From Paenibacillus sp. N3.4 (GTDB lineage: Bacteria; Bacillota; Bacilli; Paenibacillales; NBRC-103111): a stretch of 64,000 nucleotides of DNA. Where the stretch lies: NCBI RefSeq assembly GCF_008017805.1, contig NZ_VRTT01000004.1, positions 1 to 64,000 of the forward strand. The letters are read 5' to 3'. The position numbers and the translations under genes are program-made. Positions within the stretch are counted from its first letter, which is position 1; each line of letters starts with the position of its first letter. This document shows, in pieces, positions 9,388 through 18,145 of this stretch. The notes under the pieces are model-generated. The model had not been told where the DNA came from. It worked only from the letters and a program-made list of their open reading frames with translations, and ran no database searches.

Positions 9388-10856
9388 TGGCCATGATTGG
9401 CGGTCGCGATTACCAATCCAAAGGATTTAGTCGTGTATATTCCAAAAGACAGCCCGGTTCTTCGTTCAAGCCTATCGCGGCTTACGGACCTGCACTGGAG
9501 AGCGGCAATTATACACCTTATTCCATCATGGACGATTCTCAAACAAGTTTTGGGAATGGTACGTATTCGCCTCGAAACTATGATCGTACAACGCACGGTC
9601 AGGTGCCGATGTTTGAAGCGGTCAAGAAATCGTACAATTTAGCTCCCGTTTGGTTGTTGGATCAAATTGGTGTCAGAACCGGTATCAAGTTTGCTAGTAA
9701 ACTTGGCATTACTTTGAACGAAACCAAAGATGTTAACTTAGCTATCGCTTTGGGAGGACTTACAGACGGTGTTTCACCGCTGCAAATGGCTTCTGCTTAT
9801 ACGGCTTTCGCCAATCAGGGTATTCAAAATAAATCGCACGCCATTCTTCGCATTACGGATGCGCAAAATAAAGAAATCGCTGTATACAAGCCTGAGAAGA
9901 AGCAGGTTATACAACCCAAAACGGCCTACTACATGACATTGCTGCTTCAGGGCGTTGTGGAGCCAGGCGGGACAGGTACGAAAGCGAAGTTCAATCGTCC
10001 TGTGGCGGGTAAAACAGGAACAACAGGACTGGATATTAAGGGAATTGAAAAATATGACCGTGATGTGTGGTTCGTTGGATATACACCAGAATGGACGGCT
10101 GCTGTCTGGGAAGGCTTTGACAAGGTCGATGCCAAACATTATGTGACAATTGGCAGCGGCAGTCCATCTTTAATCTTTAAAGAAGTGATGTCGAAGGCTC
10201 TGGATGGCAGACCTGCCGCCAATTTTGCAAAACCGGATGGTGTAGCAGAACCTACTGCACCACCAACAGGGATTAGCGATTTGACAGCGACCTATACACC
10301 CGAAACGAAATCTGTCAAACTAAACTGGTCATCGCTTGGAGACAAAGTCAATTATCAGCTGTTCCGCAAAGGAACGAAAGACAGCGAACCAAGAATGCTT
10401 GTTCAATCCGTAATAACCGAAGTCAACGATACATCGGTAAGCAGCGGGGAAACTTATCAATATTATGTGGTGCCGATCCAAACGGATTCGAATACACCGG
10501 GTGCCAAATCAAATCAGGTTTCGGTTGATATTCCCAAGGATGATGCGCTTCTGGATGGTTCCAAAGTATCTCCTTCACCATCACCTTTGGTTTCTCCGTC
10601 TGCATCGCCAGGCAATGGGAAAGATCAACAATCGCCGTCACCATCACCGGGTACGAAACCTACGTCGTCCCCTACGAGCAGCAGCAAGCCTGGCAGCGGT
10701 ATAGGGGAAAGTCCAAGTCCTAGCTCCAGTCCTAGCCCAAATCCATCCCCTACAACATCAGCAAAACCTGTGGACGGATCGGGAGAGAAACCAAAAGATG
10801 GCAGCCAAGATCCGGGCCAAATCATAGCACCAGGAACCATACAGAAACTGCAGTAA
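9354..10856 (+). CDS. Class A penicillin-binding protein, C-terminal part (frameshifted)
   Basis: This is the transpeptidase half of the PBP that begins at 8245. The active-site motifs are all present: SSFK (Ser36-Lys39 of this frame), SYN at 93-95 and KTGT at 220-223. After the penicillin-binding domain a fibronectin-type-III-like segment (about 310-400) and a Pro/Ser/Thr/Gly-rich tail follow, as in Bacillales PBP1A. The ATG at 9354 has no SD and is internal to the normal protein, so independent translation is unlikely. The intact motifs argue that this is either a very recent mutation or a sequence error rather than an old pseudogene. Confidence 0.85.
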   Translation: MVIIDNKTGGLMAMIGGRDYQSKGFSRVYSKRQPGSSFKPIAAYGPALESGNYTPYSIMDDSQTSFGNGTYSPRNYDRTTHGQVPMFEAVKKSYNLAPVWLLDQIGVRTGIKFASKLGITLNETKDVNLAIALGGLTDGVSPLQMASAYTAFANQGIQNKSHAILRITDAQNKEIAVYKPEKKQVIQPKTAYYMTLLLQGVVEPGGTGTKAKFNRPVAGKTGTTGLDIKGIEKYDRDVWFVGYTPEWTAAVWEGFDKVDAKHYVTIGSGSPSLIFKEVMSKALDGRPAANFAKPDGVAEPTAPPTGISDLTATYTPETKSVKLNWSSLGDKVNYQLFRKGTKDSEPRMLVQSVITEVNDTSVSSGETYQYYVVPIQTDSNTPGAKSNQVSVDIPKDDALLDGSKVSPSPSPLVSPSASPGNGKDQQSPSPSPGTKPTSSPTSSSKPGSGIGESPSPSSSPSPNPSPTTSAKPVDGSGEKPKDGSQDPGQIIAPGTIQKLQ

Positions 10857-10880
10857 GTCAGAATGCTTACAGAGTCTCAT

Positions 10881-10929
10881 GCCTGTCTGTAGATAAGCGA
10901 GTACACCAAGACGCTAACCACAGACAGGC
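10881..10929 (+). other. Hairpin between the PBP and cyclophilin genes
   Basis: A perfect 10-bp inverted repeat (GCCTGTCTGT / ACAGACAGGC) encloses an inner AGCG/CGCT stem. There is no T-tract after it, so it is not a standard intrinsic terminator. It may still end transcription or protect a 3' end; nothing more can be said from sequence. Confidence 0.4.
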
Positions 10930-11006
10930 CTACATAATTCATCAATCACGTACATGTATCACATCCATTCTCGCTTAAAGCGGAACAACTAACGGAGGAA
11001 TAAACA

Positions 11007-11720
11007 ATGACTTTGAACTTTAAATCAACGAAAATGCTCCCAGCAGCACTAATTGCACTGACTTTACTTGTTTCTGCTTGCGGCAATAAGCCAACTGAAA
11101 CCGCAGGCACGGCTACACCCAAAACGGGTGCTGCAGCAAGCTCATCTGCTGTTGTAACACCAACCGCTTCTCCTAATGCTCCGAAACAATGGAGCAAAGC
11201 GCCGGATATGATCATCGATCCAGCCAAAACCTATCAAGCGGAGATGGTAACTTCCAAAGGGACGTTCACCATTGATCTTTTTGCCAATGAAGCTCCCAAG
11301 ACGGTCAACAACTTCGTCTTTTTATCCAAAGAAGGGTTTTATAATAATGTAACGTTCCATCGAATTATTAAATCGTTCATGGTTCAAACGGGAGATCCGC
11401 TTGGTACCGGAAGAGGCGGTCCAGGGTATAAGTTTGCGGACGAGTTAAAAACATCACATAAGTATGAGCCCGGTATTGTAGCGATGGCTAACTCCGGACC
11501 GAACACCAACGGCAGCCAATTTTTTATCTGCTCCGGAGATGACGCCGCTTCACTCAATAAAAACCCGAACTATACGATATTCGGTAAAGTGACGAAAGAA
11601 GGAATGGCCACCATTGCTAAAATTGCGGATACACCAGTTGCCAATGATCCTAATTCGGGTGAAGCCAGTAAACCAAAAGAAACTGTGACGATCACATCTA
11701 TAACTATTAAAGAAAAGTAA
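11007..11720 (+). CDS. Cyclophilin-type peptidyl-prolyl isomerase lipoprotein
   Basis: A 237-aa extracytoplasmic lipoprotein that should catalyse cis-trans isomerisation of prolyl bonds. The signal peptide ends in a lipobox LVSAC, so the mature protein starts at a lipidated Cys (residue 25). A Thr/Ala/Ser linker follows, then a cyclophilin domain with FHRIIKSFMVQTGDP (catalytic Arg-type motif), GPNTNGSQFFI and the G-x-V turn. SD GGAGG precedes the ATG. It probably assists folding of exported proteins at the membrane-wall interface, playing a role like PrsA but with a different fold; that role is inferred. Confidence 0.92.
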   Translation: MTLNFKSTKMLPAALIALTLLVSACGNKPTETAGTATPKTGAAASSSAVVTPTASPNAPKQWSKAPDMIIDPAKTYQAEMVTSKGTFTIDLFANEAPKTVNNFVFLSKEGFYNNVTFHRIIKSFMVQTGDPLGTGRGGPGYKFADELKTSHKYEPGIVAMANSGPNTNGSQFFICSGDDAASLNKNPNYTIFGKVTKEGMATIAKIADTPVANDPNSGEASKPKETVTITSITIKEK

Positions 11721-11788
11721 AATGGACAGGATCGGCATCTGATCGGTAAAAGCTGGAACGGATAAAGCCAAATAGGAGAGGATACGGA

Positions 11789-12448
11789 ATGAAACAACCC
11801 TGCTTATTGTTTCATGGCTTTACGGGAGGTCCTTATGAAGTGGAGCCTCTTGCCCGTTATTTACGTGACCGTGATCAGCTATGTGATGTACCCAAATTGC
11901 CTTGGAACGGTGAAATGCATCATCAATTGAAATCTTCACATTGGGAGGATTGGGTACGGGCAGCTGAGCGGCAAGCGGAACGAATGGCCCTGCAATATGG
12001 CACCTTCGATTTAGTCGGATTTTCCATGGGTGGACTGTTAGCCGCTTATCTGGCTGTGCGTTATCCCGTTCGCAAACTCGTTTTGCTGAATACGGCAGTC
12101 ATTTATGTAAGTCCTGGCAGGCTGATGGAGGTAATCCGGGATGAGTGGAAACAACAAGGAAAGTTAAGTTTATTGAAAGCCAAGTCAACGCCCATAAGCG
12201 CAACTTGGCAGTTCACTCGCCTGGTTCGTCATCTGAAGCCAGAACTTAGTCAGGTACGGATACCAACTTTTATCGCTCAATCCGAGAGGGATCAGGTGAT
12301 TCATCCTCAGAGTGCAAGATATATCTACAGTAAGTTAAAAGGGCAGCGTGAGCTTCATTGGCATCCGAAGTCCAATCATTTGATTTGTCTTGGAGACGAG
12401 GCTTCTACTCTGTTTCGTCAAGTCAGCGCATTCTTAGAGAAGGAGTAG
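11789..12448 (+). CDS. Alpha/beta hydrolase, carboxylesterase-like
   Basis: A 219-aa cytoplasmic hydrolase. The oxyanion region HGFTGGPYE, the nucleophile elbow GFSMGG, a late acid (SERDQVIHP) and the catalytic His (SNHLICLGDE) fit the Est30/YvaK type of esterase or monoacylglycerol lipase. AGGAGAGGA lies upstream of the ATG. The next gene starts 8 nt after its stop. The natural substrate is unknown. Confidence 0.85.
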   Translation: MKQPCLLFHGFTGGPYEVEPLARYLRDRDQLCDVPKLPWNGEMHHQLKSSHWEDWVRAAERQAERMALQYGTFDLVGFSMGGLLAAYLAVRYPVRKLVLLNTAVIYVSPGRLMEVIRDEWKQQGKLSLLKAKSTPISATWQFTRLVRHLKPELSQVRIPTFIAQSERDQVIHPQSARYIYSKLKGQRELHWHPKSNHLICLGDEASTLFRQVSAFLEKE

Positions 12449-12456
12449 TCGGAGGA

Positions 12457-13170
12457 ATGACAGCAAAGCCGAGTATGAACAAAGGGCAGCGATTAACGCT
12501 ATCTAAATTTCCAAAGAAAGATCGTCGCTCTGCGGGTTCGAAAGCTAATGGATTTAAACGTCTATGTCTAAGAATCTTACGGATTGTCGCATCCCTTCTC
12601 CTTCTTGTTCTTGTTTGGATCGTTTACATTCAATGGAAAGTTCAAATTGCGCCCGATCAACCGCTTCCTAAGCAGGTCGATGTCGGGATTGTATTGGGCG
12701 CTTCCTTAAGGCAGGATATTCCAAGCCCAGGTCTCCAGGAACGGCTTGATCTTGCCGTAGATTTGTACAAACAAGGAAAATTCAAGCAGGTAATTGTGTC
12801 CGGGGGGTTAGATCACAATGGATCAAAGCTTACGGAGGCAGAAGGCATGCGGAATTATTTGGTCCAAAAAGGCGTGCCGCAAACGAGCATCCTACTAGAA
12901 CCCAAATCGACAAGTACCTATGAGAATTTAGTTTACAGCAAGCAAATTATGGACGAGCATGGCCTTGTCAGCGCAATCATAATGACCCATCAATTTCATG
13001 GTTCGCGCTCACTGGATATAGCTGAAACCATCGGGTTGAAAGATCCCATCGTCTCATCGACGAAATCCGAGGTCTTATTTATGCCTTATCACGAAGGTAG
13101 AGAGACATTAGCGTATACGAAATGGTACTGGACGAAGCTGCTGCTGAAAGTTGGTATTGAAGCAACTTAA
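12457..13170 (+). CDS. YdcF/SanA family membrane protein (DUF218)
   Basis: A 237-aa protein with a basic N-terminus, one membrane helix (LRIVASLLLLVLVWIVYIQW) and an external DUF218 domain with VDVGIVLGASLRQD, VIVSGGLDHNGS, and STYENLVYSK motifs. The frame is open further upstream to 12358, inside the esterase gene. I chose ATG 12457 because an AGGAG lies 11 nt before it and because it leaves only an 8-nt gap. Members of this family (SanA, ElyC) are linked to cell envelope integrity, but the biochemical role is not established. Confidence 0.8.
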   Translation: MTAKPSMNKGQRLTLSKFPKKDRRSAGSKANGFKRLCLRILRIVASLLLLVLVWIVYIQWKVQIAPDQPLPKQVDVGIVLGASLRQDIPSPGLQERLDLAVDLYKQGKFKQVIVSGGLDHNGSKLTEAEGMRNYLVQKGVPQTSILLEPKSTSTYENLVYSKQIMDEHGLVSAIIMTHQFHGSRSLDIAETIGLKDPIVSSTKSEVLFMPYHEGRETLAYTKWYWTKLLLKVGIEAT

Positions 13171-13218
13171 AAAGCATGACCTTAAGGGAGGAATCCTCAA
13201 GAGGTCATGCTTTTTTGT
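13168..13218. terminator. Bidirectional terminator between convergent genes
   Basis: Stem AAAAAGCATGACCT / AGGTCATGCTTTTTT with an 18-nt interior. T-tracts appear on both strands, so it can serve the DUF218 gene and the convergent SDR gene. Confidence 0.8.
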
Positions 13219-13232
13219 TAGCAATCGTTCGT

Positions 13233-14102
13233 TTATCCGTTCACAATTGTGCCGCCATTTACATGCAAGATTTGTCCAGCCATGTAAGAAGAATCATCAC
13301 TGGCAAGAAATACGTAGCTGGCTGCGAGCTCAGCAGGCTGCCCAGCGCGCTTCATCGGTGTGGTTGAACCAAATACAGCAACTTCCTCAGCGGTAAAAGT
13401 AGAAGGGATGAGAGGCGTCCAGATGGGTCCTGGGGCGACACCGTTGACACGTATGCCGCGGGCATTCAGCTGGAGAGATAAAGAGCGGGTGAAAGTGACG
13501 ATCGCGCCCTTCGTAGCTGAATAATCCAAGAGCTGCTCATGGCCTTGATAAGCGGTTATGGAGGCGGTATTAATGATAGCACTGCCTGATTTCAGGTGTG
13601 GGAGCGCAGCTTTGGTCAAATGGAATAAGGAGAATATATTCGTCCGGAATGTTCGTTCGAGCTGTTCCGTTGTAATGTTCTCGATGCTTGGCTGTGGATG
13701 CTGCTCCCCGGCATTATTGACTAGAATATCCAGTTTGCCAAATTGGCTGACGGCTTGCTCAATCACTTGTTTGCAGAAATTTTCATCCCCTATATCTCCG
13801 GCGACATGCAAGCATTTGCGTCCCGTTTGCTCGACGTGGCGGTGTGTCTCCTCGGCATCCGTATGCTCGTTTAAATAAACGAGGACGACATCAGCGCCTT
13901 CTTTCGCAAAAGCAATGGCAACGGCTCTGCCGATTCCACTGTCACCTCCGGTGATCAAGGCGACTTTATCTTTTAATTTACCGGCGGCTTTGTACGAAGC
14001 TTGCTCAAAGAAAGGGGGAGGATTCATTTGCTTTTCAATGCCTGGCTGTTGATTTTGATGCTGTGCGGGGAAAGAAGGTTTCTTTTCTGTAGCTGTTGCC
14101 AT
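13233..14102 (-). CDS. SDR family NAD(P)-dependent oxidoreductase
   Basis: A 289-aa short-chain dehydrogenase. An N-terminal Gln/Pro-rich extension (about 1-40) precedes the Rossmann core with TGGDSGIGR (51-59), the NNAG motif, the catalytic Ser (NTASITAYQG) and YSATK. This layout matches the YhdF/YdaD/YhxC group of Bacillus general-stress or spore-associated SDRs. The reading frame could start at 14120, but AAGGAG lies 9 nt before the ATG at 14102, and the upstream ATG overlaps that SD. Substrate unknown. Confidence 0.88.
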   Translation of the reverse strand: MATATEKKPSFPAQHQNQQPGIEKQMNPPPFFEQASYKAAGKLKDKVALITGGDSGIGRAVAIAFAKEGADVVLVYLNEHTDAEETHRHVEQTGRKCLHVAGDIGDENFCKQVIEQAVSQFGKLDILVNNAGEQHPQPSIENITTEQLERTFRTNIFSLFHLTKAALPHLKSGSAIINTASITAYQGHEQLLDYSATKGAIVTFTRSLSLQLNARGIRVNGVAPGPIWTPLIPSTFTAEEVAVFGSTTPMKRAGQPAELAASYVFLASDDSSYMAGQILHVNGGTIVNG

Positions 14103-14155
14103 AAGTGGTGCTCCTTTCATCCTAACGCAATATGGTATTAGGATGATGCAAACAA

Positions 14156-14938
14156 CTACAAATCATACTTAATTCTGTAATGATAGCCATAGCATGTTGT
14201 ATATCCCAACTTTCCATAAAGCGCAACAGCTGCTGCATTGGATGTAATAACTTGCAAATATTGCTGGGTGGCGCCCTGTTTCATACTCCATGAAGTCATA
14301 GCATGCATAAGCATATAGCCGAGTCCTTTGCCCCGATGCTCCTCATGGACAACGACATTGACAAAGCCAGACCATTGTTTCTCTACGATGGCCGTACCAA
14401 GAGCAATCATTTTTCCATGTTGGGAAAGCGTAAAGAAACCTTTGGATATGGGCATACGTTCAAATAAATGAAGATAGAAGCTTCTGCGTTCTTCAGGAAA
14501 CTGTTCCAGCCGAAGAAAAGCATCCAGCCATTCTTCGGCTGCCTCGGGTGTCCATTCGATCTGAATGTCCGTATTCTCTCTTTTCGCTAAGCTGATTGCA
14601 GTACGATCCACAACTTCTTGACTATCCGCTGTCATCAATAAGCAAGGTGTCTCTAGCGCATAGCCTGCCGCAGAGAGTTGTTCATCCAGATTTTCGGGAG
14701 AGGCTGCACTTACTTGAATAACAGCAGGCAAACCTCTTTTCTGATAGTATAGTTCGATTTGTGCAAGCCAATCAGCATCCTTCGGAAAATCACCAATAGC
14801 CAGCACGCTATTCGCTCGTCTGGTAACCCCTTGTGAAGAACGCAAGAGCCAATTGTCGACGTAATCTACAGACTCAGCGGGCCAAGTATGAGCTGCGATG
14901 GTATCAAGGGTAATGAATAATGGAGAAGCTTCGCTCAT
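14156..14938 (-). CDS. GNAT family N-acetyltransferase
   Basis: A 260-aa protein whose C-terminal half carries the acetyl-CoA-binding motif HEEHRGKGLGYMLMHAM and the usual SNAAAVALYGKLGYTTCYGYHYR ending of GNAT folds, given here as separate motifs of one domain. The N-terminal half (1-130) is a degenerate GNAT-like domain, as in two-domain members. It ends 53 nt before the SDR gene start and is on the same strand. The acceptor substrate is unknown. Confidence 0.82.
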   Translation of the reverse strand: MSEASPLFITLDTIAAHTWPAESVDYVDNWLLRSSQGVTRRANSVLAIGDFPKDADWLAQIELYYQKRGLPAVIQVSAASPENLDEQLSAAGYALETPCLLMTADSQEVVDRTAISLAKRENTDIQIEWTPEAAEEWLDAFLRLEQFPEERRSFYLHLFERMPISKGFFTLSQHGKMIALGTAIVEKQWSGFVNVVVHEEHRGKGLGYMLMHAMTSWSMKQGATQQYLQVITSNAAAVALYGKLGYTTCYGYHYRIKYDL

Positions 14939-15100
14939 TGAATGCGCTCCTTTAGAAAGTTATCGTAGGTCATAATTGATAAATATACATTTTTATGAAT
15001 AAAAATACAATATAGTAAAGTGGAAATAAAGGAATAGATATTGTAAGCTAGAAACCAATAGAAGGAATGTATAGCCAAGCGGAAAGTCGGTGCCTTTTCA

Positions 15101-15580
15101 ATGGATATGAAGATACGCAAAGCGCGTGCTGAAGATTATGAGGCAGTGAATGCCATTATCCGTATGGGTCAGGAAGAGCACGCTGATGCTTTGCCTGATC
15201 GTTTTGCCCGCTTGGACCATGTTGTGGCTATGGGCTGGTATCGCAGTTTTTCGGATCAAATCAATAAAGTCATTTTGGTAGCCGAAATCCAGGAGTCGGT
15301 CGTTGGTGTAGCCATGCTGGAAATGAAGAAAAGTCCTGCGTTTGAGGCATTAGTCAATCGCTCGTATGCTTATTTGAACGAGCTGGCGGTAGCTTCGGAT
15401 TTCCAAAGGAAGGGAATAGGAACGAAGCTATATGAAGCATCCAAGGAATGGGCTGAAGAGAGGAAGGCATCTTCGCTCGAGTTGAACGTGTGGGAATTTA
15501 ATGAACGGGCCGTGGCCTTCTATCATTCTTTAGGCATGAACACGATAAATCGAACCATGAATGTGAATTTAAACGAGTAA
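15101..15580 (+). CDS. GNAT family N-acetyltransferase
   Basis: A 159-aa single-domain acetyltransferase: IRKARAEDYEAVN at the start, NELAVASDFQRKGIGTKLYE as the acetyl-CoA loop, and ERAVAFYHSLGM near the C-terminus. Starts at 15101 or 15107 are both possible because no convincing SD is visible. It is divergent from the other GNAT gene and 17 nt upstream of the lipoate ligase, with which it may be co-transcribed. Substrate unknown. Confidence 0.82.
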   Translation: MDMKIRKARAEDYEAVNAIIRMGQEEHADALPDRFARLDHVVAMGWYRSFSDQINKVILVAEIQESVVGVAMLEMKKSPAFEALVNRSYAYLNELAVASDFQRKGIGTKLYEASKEWAEERKASSLELNVWEFNERAVAFYHSLGMNTINRTMNVNLNE

Positions 15581-15597
15581 CAAGGAGCGAACAAACC

Positions 15598-16599
15598 ATG
15601 CTGTTTATAGATAATGAAGGCATTACGGATCCTCGGATTAATTTGGCGATTGAAGAGTATGCTTTGAGACAATTACCTGATGAGGAAAGCTATCTGCTTT
15701 TTTATATGAACGAACCTTCTATCATTATTGGCAAAAATCAAAATACAATCGAAGAAATTAATGCTGAGTATGTCAAAACGCAAAATCATCTGCACGTGGT
15801 TCGTCGATTATCAGGCGGCGGAGCCGTGTATCATGACTTAGGCAATTTGAATTTCAGTTTCATTACGAAGGATGACGGGAATTCCTTTCACAATTTTCAA
15901 AAGTTTACGGAGCCGGTTGTTGAAGCTCTTCGGCAGCTAGGTGTAGAAGCGGCTCTATCCGGACGCAATGATATTCAGGTCGGAGAACGCAAAATTTCTG
16001 GCAATGCTCAGTTCGCTACAAAAGGAAGAATGTTCAGTCATGGAACTCTATTGTTTAACTCCGAAATTGAACATGTGGTCTCTGCCCTGCAAGTGAAAGC
16101 GGATAAAATTCAGTCTAAAGGCATTAAATCCATTCGCAGCCGCGTAGCTAATATTGTTGAATTTCTTGATGAATCCCTTACGATTGAGGAATTTCGCCAA
16201 AAATTGCTGGTTTCTATTTTTGGTACTGAACTATCCAAAGTTCCACAATACAAGCTTACGAAAGAAGATTGGGATCATATCTATCAACTTTCGAAAGAAA
16301 GATATCAAAACTGGGATTGGAATTATGGCAAATCACCTAAAAGTACGATTCAAAATTCCAGACGTTTCGAAGGTGTTGGAACAATTGACGTACGTTTAAA
16401 TATCGAAGAGGGGCATATCCGTCAACTTAAAATCTATGGTGATTTCTTCGGGGCAAGTGACGTTGCGGAGCTCGAGGACAAGTTGATTGGACTACGTTAT
16501 GAAGAGAAAACGTTGCGAGAAAGATTGGCAGACATTGAAATGAAACGTTATTTTGGCACCATAGACTTGGAAGATCTGATTAGCCTGCTGATGACTTAA
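15598..16599 (+). CDS. Lipoate-protein ligase
   Basis: A 333-aa enzyme that activates free lipoate with ATP and attaches it to lipoyl domains of 2-oxoacid dehydrogenases or GcvH. The family motif RRLSGGGAVYHDLGNLNFSF, the Lys-containing GRNDIQVGERKISGNAQ segment and the C-terminal accessory domain are all present, so it is the full LplA/LplJ type that needs no partner. SD AAGGAG is 8 nt before the ATG. Identification of the family is firm; the exact paralogue is not. Confidence 0.93.
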   Translation: MLFIDNEGITDPRINLAIEEYALRQLPDEESYLLFYMNEPSIIIGKNQNTIEEINAEYVKTQNHLHVVRRLSGGGAVYHDLGNLNFSFITKDDGNSFHNFQKFTEPVVEALRQLGVEAALSGRNDIQVGERKISGNAQFATKGRMFSHGTLLFNSEIEHVVSALQVKADKIQSKGIKSIRSRVANIVEFLDESLTIEEFRQKLLVSIFGTELSKVPQYKLTKEDWDHIYQLSKERYQNWDWNYGKSPKSTIQNSRRFEGVGTIDVRLNIEEGHIRQLKIYGDFFGASDVAELEDKLIGLRYEEKTLRERLADIEMKRYFGTIDLEDLISLLMT

Positions 16600-16623
16600 T
16601 CAAACCTAATGGAGGAATTATCT

Positions 16624-16926
16624 ATGATATTAGAAGTAGCCATCCTTCCCGTTATTGCTGGTAAGAAAGAGGAATTTGAAGCTGCGTTTCGTCAAGCCTC
16701 GTCCATCATTTCCTCTATGAAGGGTTATATTTCTCATGAGTTGCAAACGTGCGTCGAGGATAATCATAAATACCTCCTATTGGTTCGATGGGAGACGCTT
16801 GAGGATCACACTGTGGGCTTCCGAGGCTCGAAGGAGTATCAAGCATGGAAGCAACTGCTTCATCACTTCTATGATCCATTCCCTGTTGTTGAACATTACG
16901 AATTAACACAAGCTTACAGCTCGTAA
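16624..16926 (+). CDS. Antibiotic biosynthesis monooxygenase (ABM) domain protein
   Basis: A 100-aa ferredoxin-like ABM fold protein (HELQTCVEDNHKYLLLVRWETLEDH, split by strand turns, and a C-terminal FYDPFPVVEHYE). The frame opens at 16609, but GGAGG at 16611-16615 lies inside that extension and is 8 nt before ATG 16624, so the shorter start is preferred. It follows the lipoate ligase by 24 nt. Family members range from quinol monooxygenases to haem-degrading enzymes; no haem-binding signature is clear here, so function is open. Confidence 0.8.
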   Translation: MILEVAILPVIAGKKEEFEAAFRQASSIISSMKGYISHELQTCVEDNHKYLLLVRWETLEDHTVGFRGSKEYQAWKQLLHHFYDPFPVVEHYELTQAYSS

Positions 16927-17069
16927 GGGTGCCGCAATAAGAATTGCTGGTTGGCAACCAAGCAGATTGAGCTATGTCTTTAACGGAATGCGGCTTAACG
17001 GTCTAAATCGGTTGGAACGAGCGTAGGATGGATTGATATACTAATCATCCTATGATTGAGGTGATCCTC

Positions 17070-18047
17070 ATGAGTGGCCGAAGCTTGCCCTCCAGACAAA
17101 TCAACATCGTGTTGCGGCAACCTGAGCCTGGGATGCATAGGCGTGCCGCTGACGGAAACGGCGACCCCCTGCACGCCTCGCCACTGGCTGAAGCAGAGCC
17201 GCATGTAACAGGGAAGAGGTCGCCTCAGGATGGCCCCCTTTCCGACATTTTCAAAGAGTTAAATCAAATGATTGGCCTCGATAATGTTAAAGAACTGGTG
17301 CATGAAATTTATGCGCTTTTGCAAATTTCGCAATACCGCGCAGAGGCTGGTCTTATGAGTAGTGCGCATGTGTATCATATGATTTTCAAAGGTAGCCCTG
17401 GCACCGGGAAAACAACGGTTGCCAGACTCATGGGACGTATGTTTCATGCCATGGGGGTATTGAGTAAAGGACATTTTATCGAGGTAGAGCGAGCTGATCT
17501 GGTCGGTGAATACATTGGTCATACCGCGCTTAAAACGCGTGAACTGATGAAGAAAGCGATGGGGGGCATTCTATTTATTGATGAAGCCTACAGTTTAGCC
17601 CGCGGGGGAGATAAAGATTTTGGTAAAGAGTCGATAGACGCTCTCGTCAAGGGCATGGAGGACAAGAAAAATGACTTTATCTTAATTCTCGCAGGGTACA
17701 GTGAAGAGATGGAACAATTTCTTTCCACGAACCCTGGGTTGCCGTCTAGGTTTCCAATCCAAGTTGATTTTGAAGATTACCCGATTGATCAACTGCTGCA
17801 AATAACGGAGTTAATGGCGAAAGAAAGGGAATATTTGCTAATCCCACAAGCAATTGTGAAGCTGAGGCAGCATTTAACGGAAGAGAAGGCAGCGACGTGG
17901 AGAGCATTCAGCAATGCGAGATATGTCAGGAATATTCTTGAAAAGGCGATGCGTCATCAAGCGGTACGGCTGCTCAGTCAATACGTAAACACACCATCTA
18001 AACTTGAGTTGATGTCAATTAGGCCCGAAGATATGAAATTTAAATGA
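17070..18047 (+). CDS. spoVK: Stage V sporulation protein K (AAA ATPase)
   Basis: A 325-aa CbbX-type AAA ATPase: Walker A GSPGTGKTT near residue 108, Walker B GILFIDEAYS near 165, then sensor and arginine-finger regions (LPSRF). The N-terminal 60 residues are low-complexity and poorly conserved. GAGGTGAT lies 4 nt before the ATG at 17070; a start at 17052 is possible but has no SD. In B. subtilis spoVK lies directly upstream of hflX-ynbB-glnRA; here the same order is kept with about 5.6 kb inserted. It is needed for spore maturation in Bacillus; its substrate is unknown. Confidence 0.9.
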   Translation: MSGRSLPSRQINIVLRQPEPGMHRRAADGNGDPLHASPLAEAEPHVTGKRSPQDGPLSDIFKELNQMIGLDNVKELVHEIYALLQISQYRAEAGLMSSAHVYHMIFKGSPGTGKTTVARLMGRMFHAMGVLSKGHFIEVERADLVGEYIGHTALKTRELMKKAMGGILFIDEAYSLARGGDKDFGKESIDALVKGMEDKKNDFILILAGYSEEMEQFLSTNPGLPSRFPIQVDFEDYPIDQLLQITELMAKEREYLLIPQAIVKLRQHLTEEKAATWRAFSNARYVRNILEKAMRHQAVRLLSQYVNTPSKLELMSIRPEDMKFK

Positions 18048-18145
18048 ATATGATTTTCAGTGAACATTAAGATTGGATTTATAGTTTATTCATAAGAGCC
18101 TCCTATACTTGGTTTATATAACAAGATAAAGGGAGGCTAGATTTG

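Noticed and set aside
16930-16993. Hairpins after the ABM gene (GCCGCA / TGCGGC with inner GGTT / AACC)
   Set aside because: Bulged, long loop and no T-tract; too weak to call a terminator.
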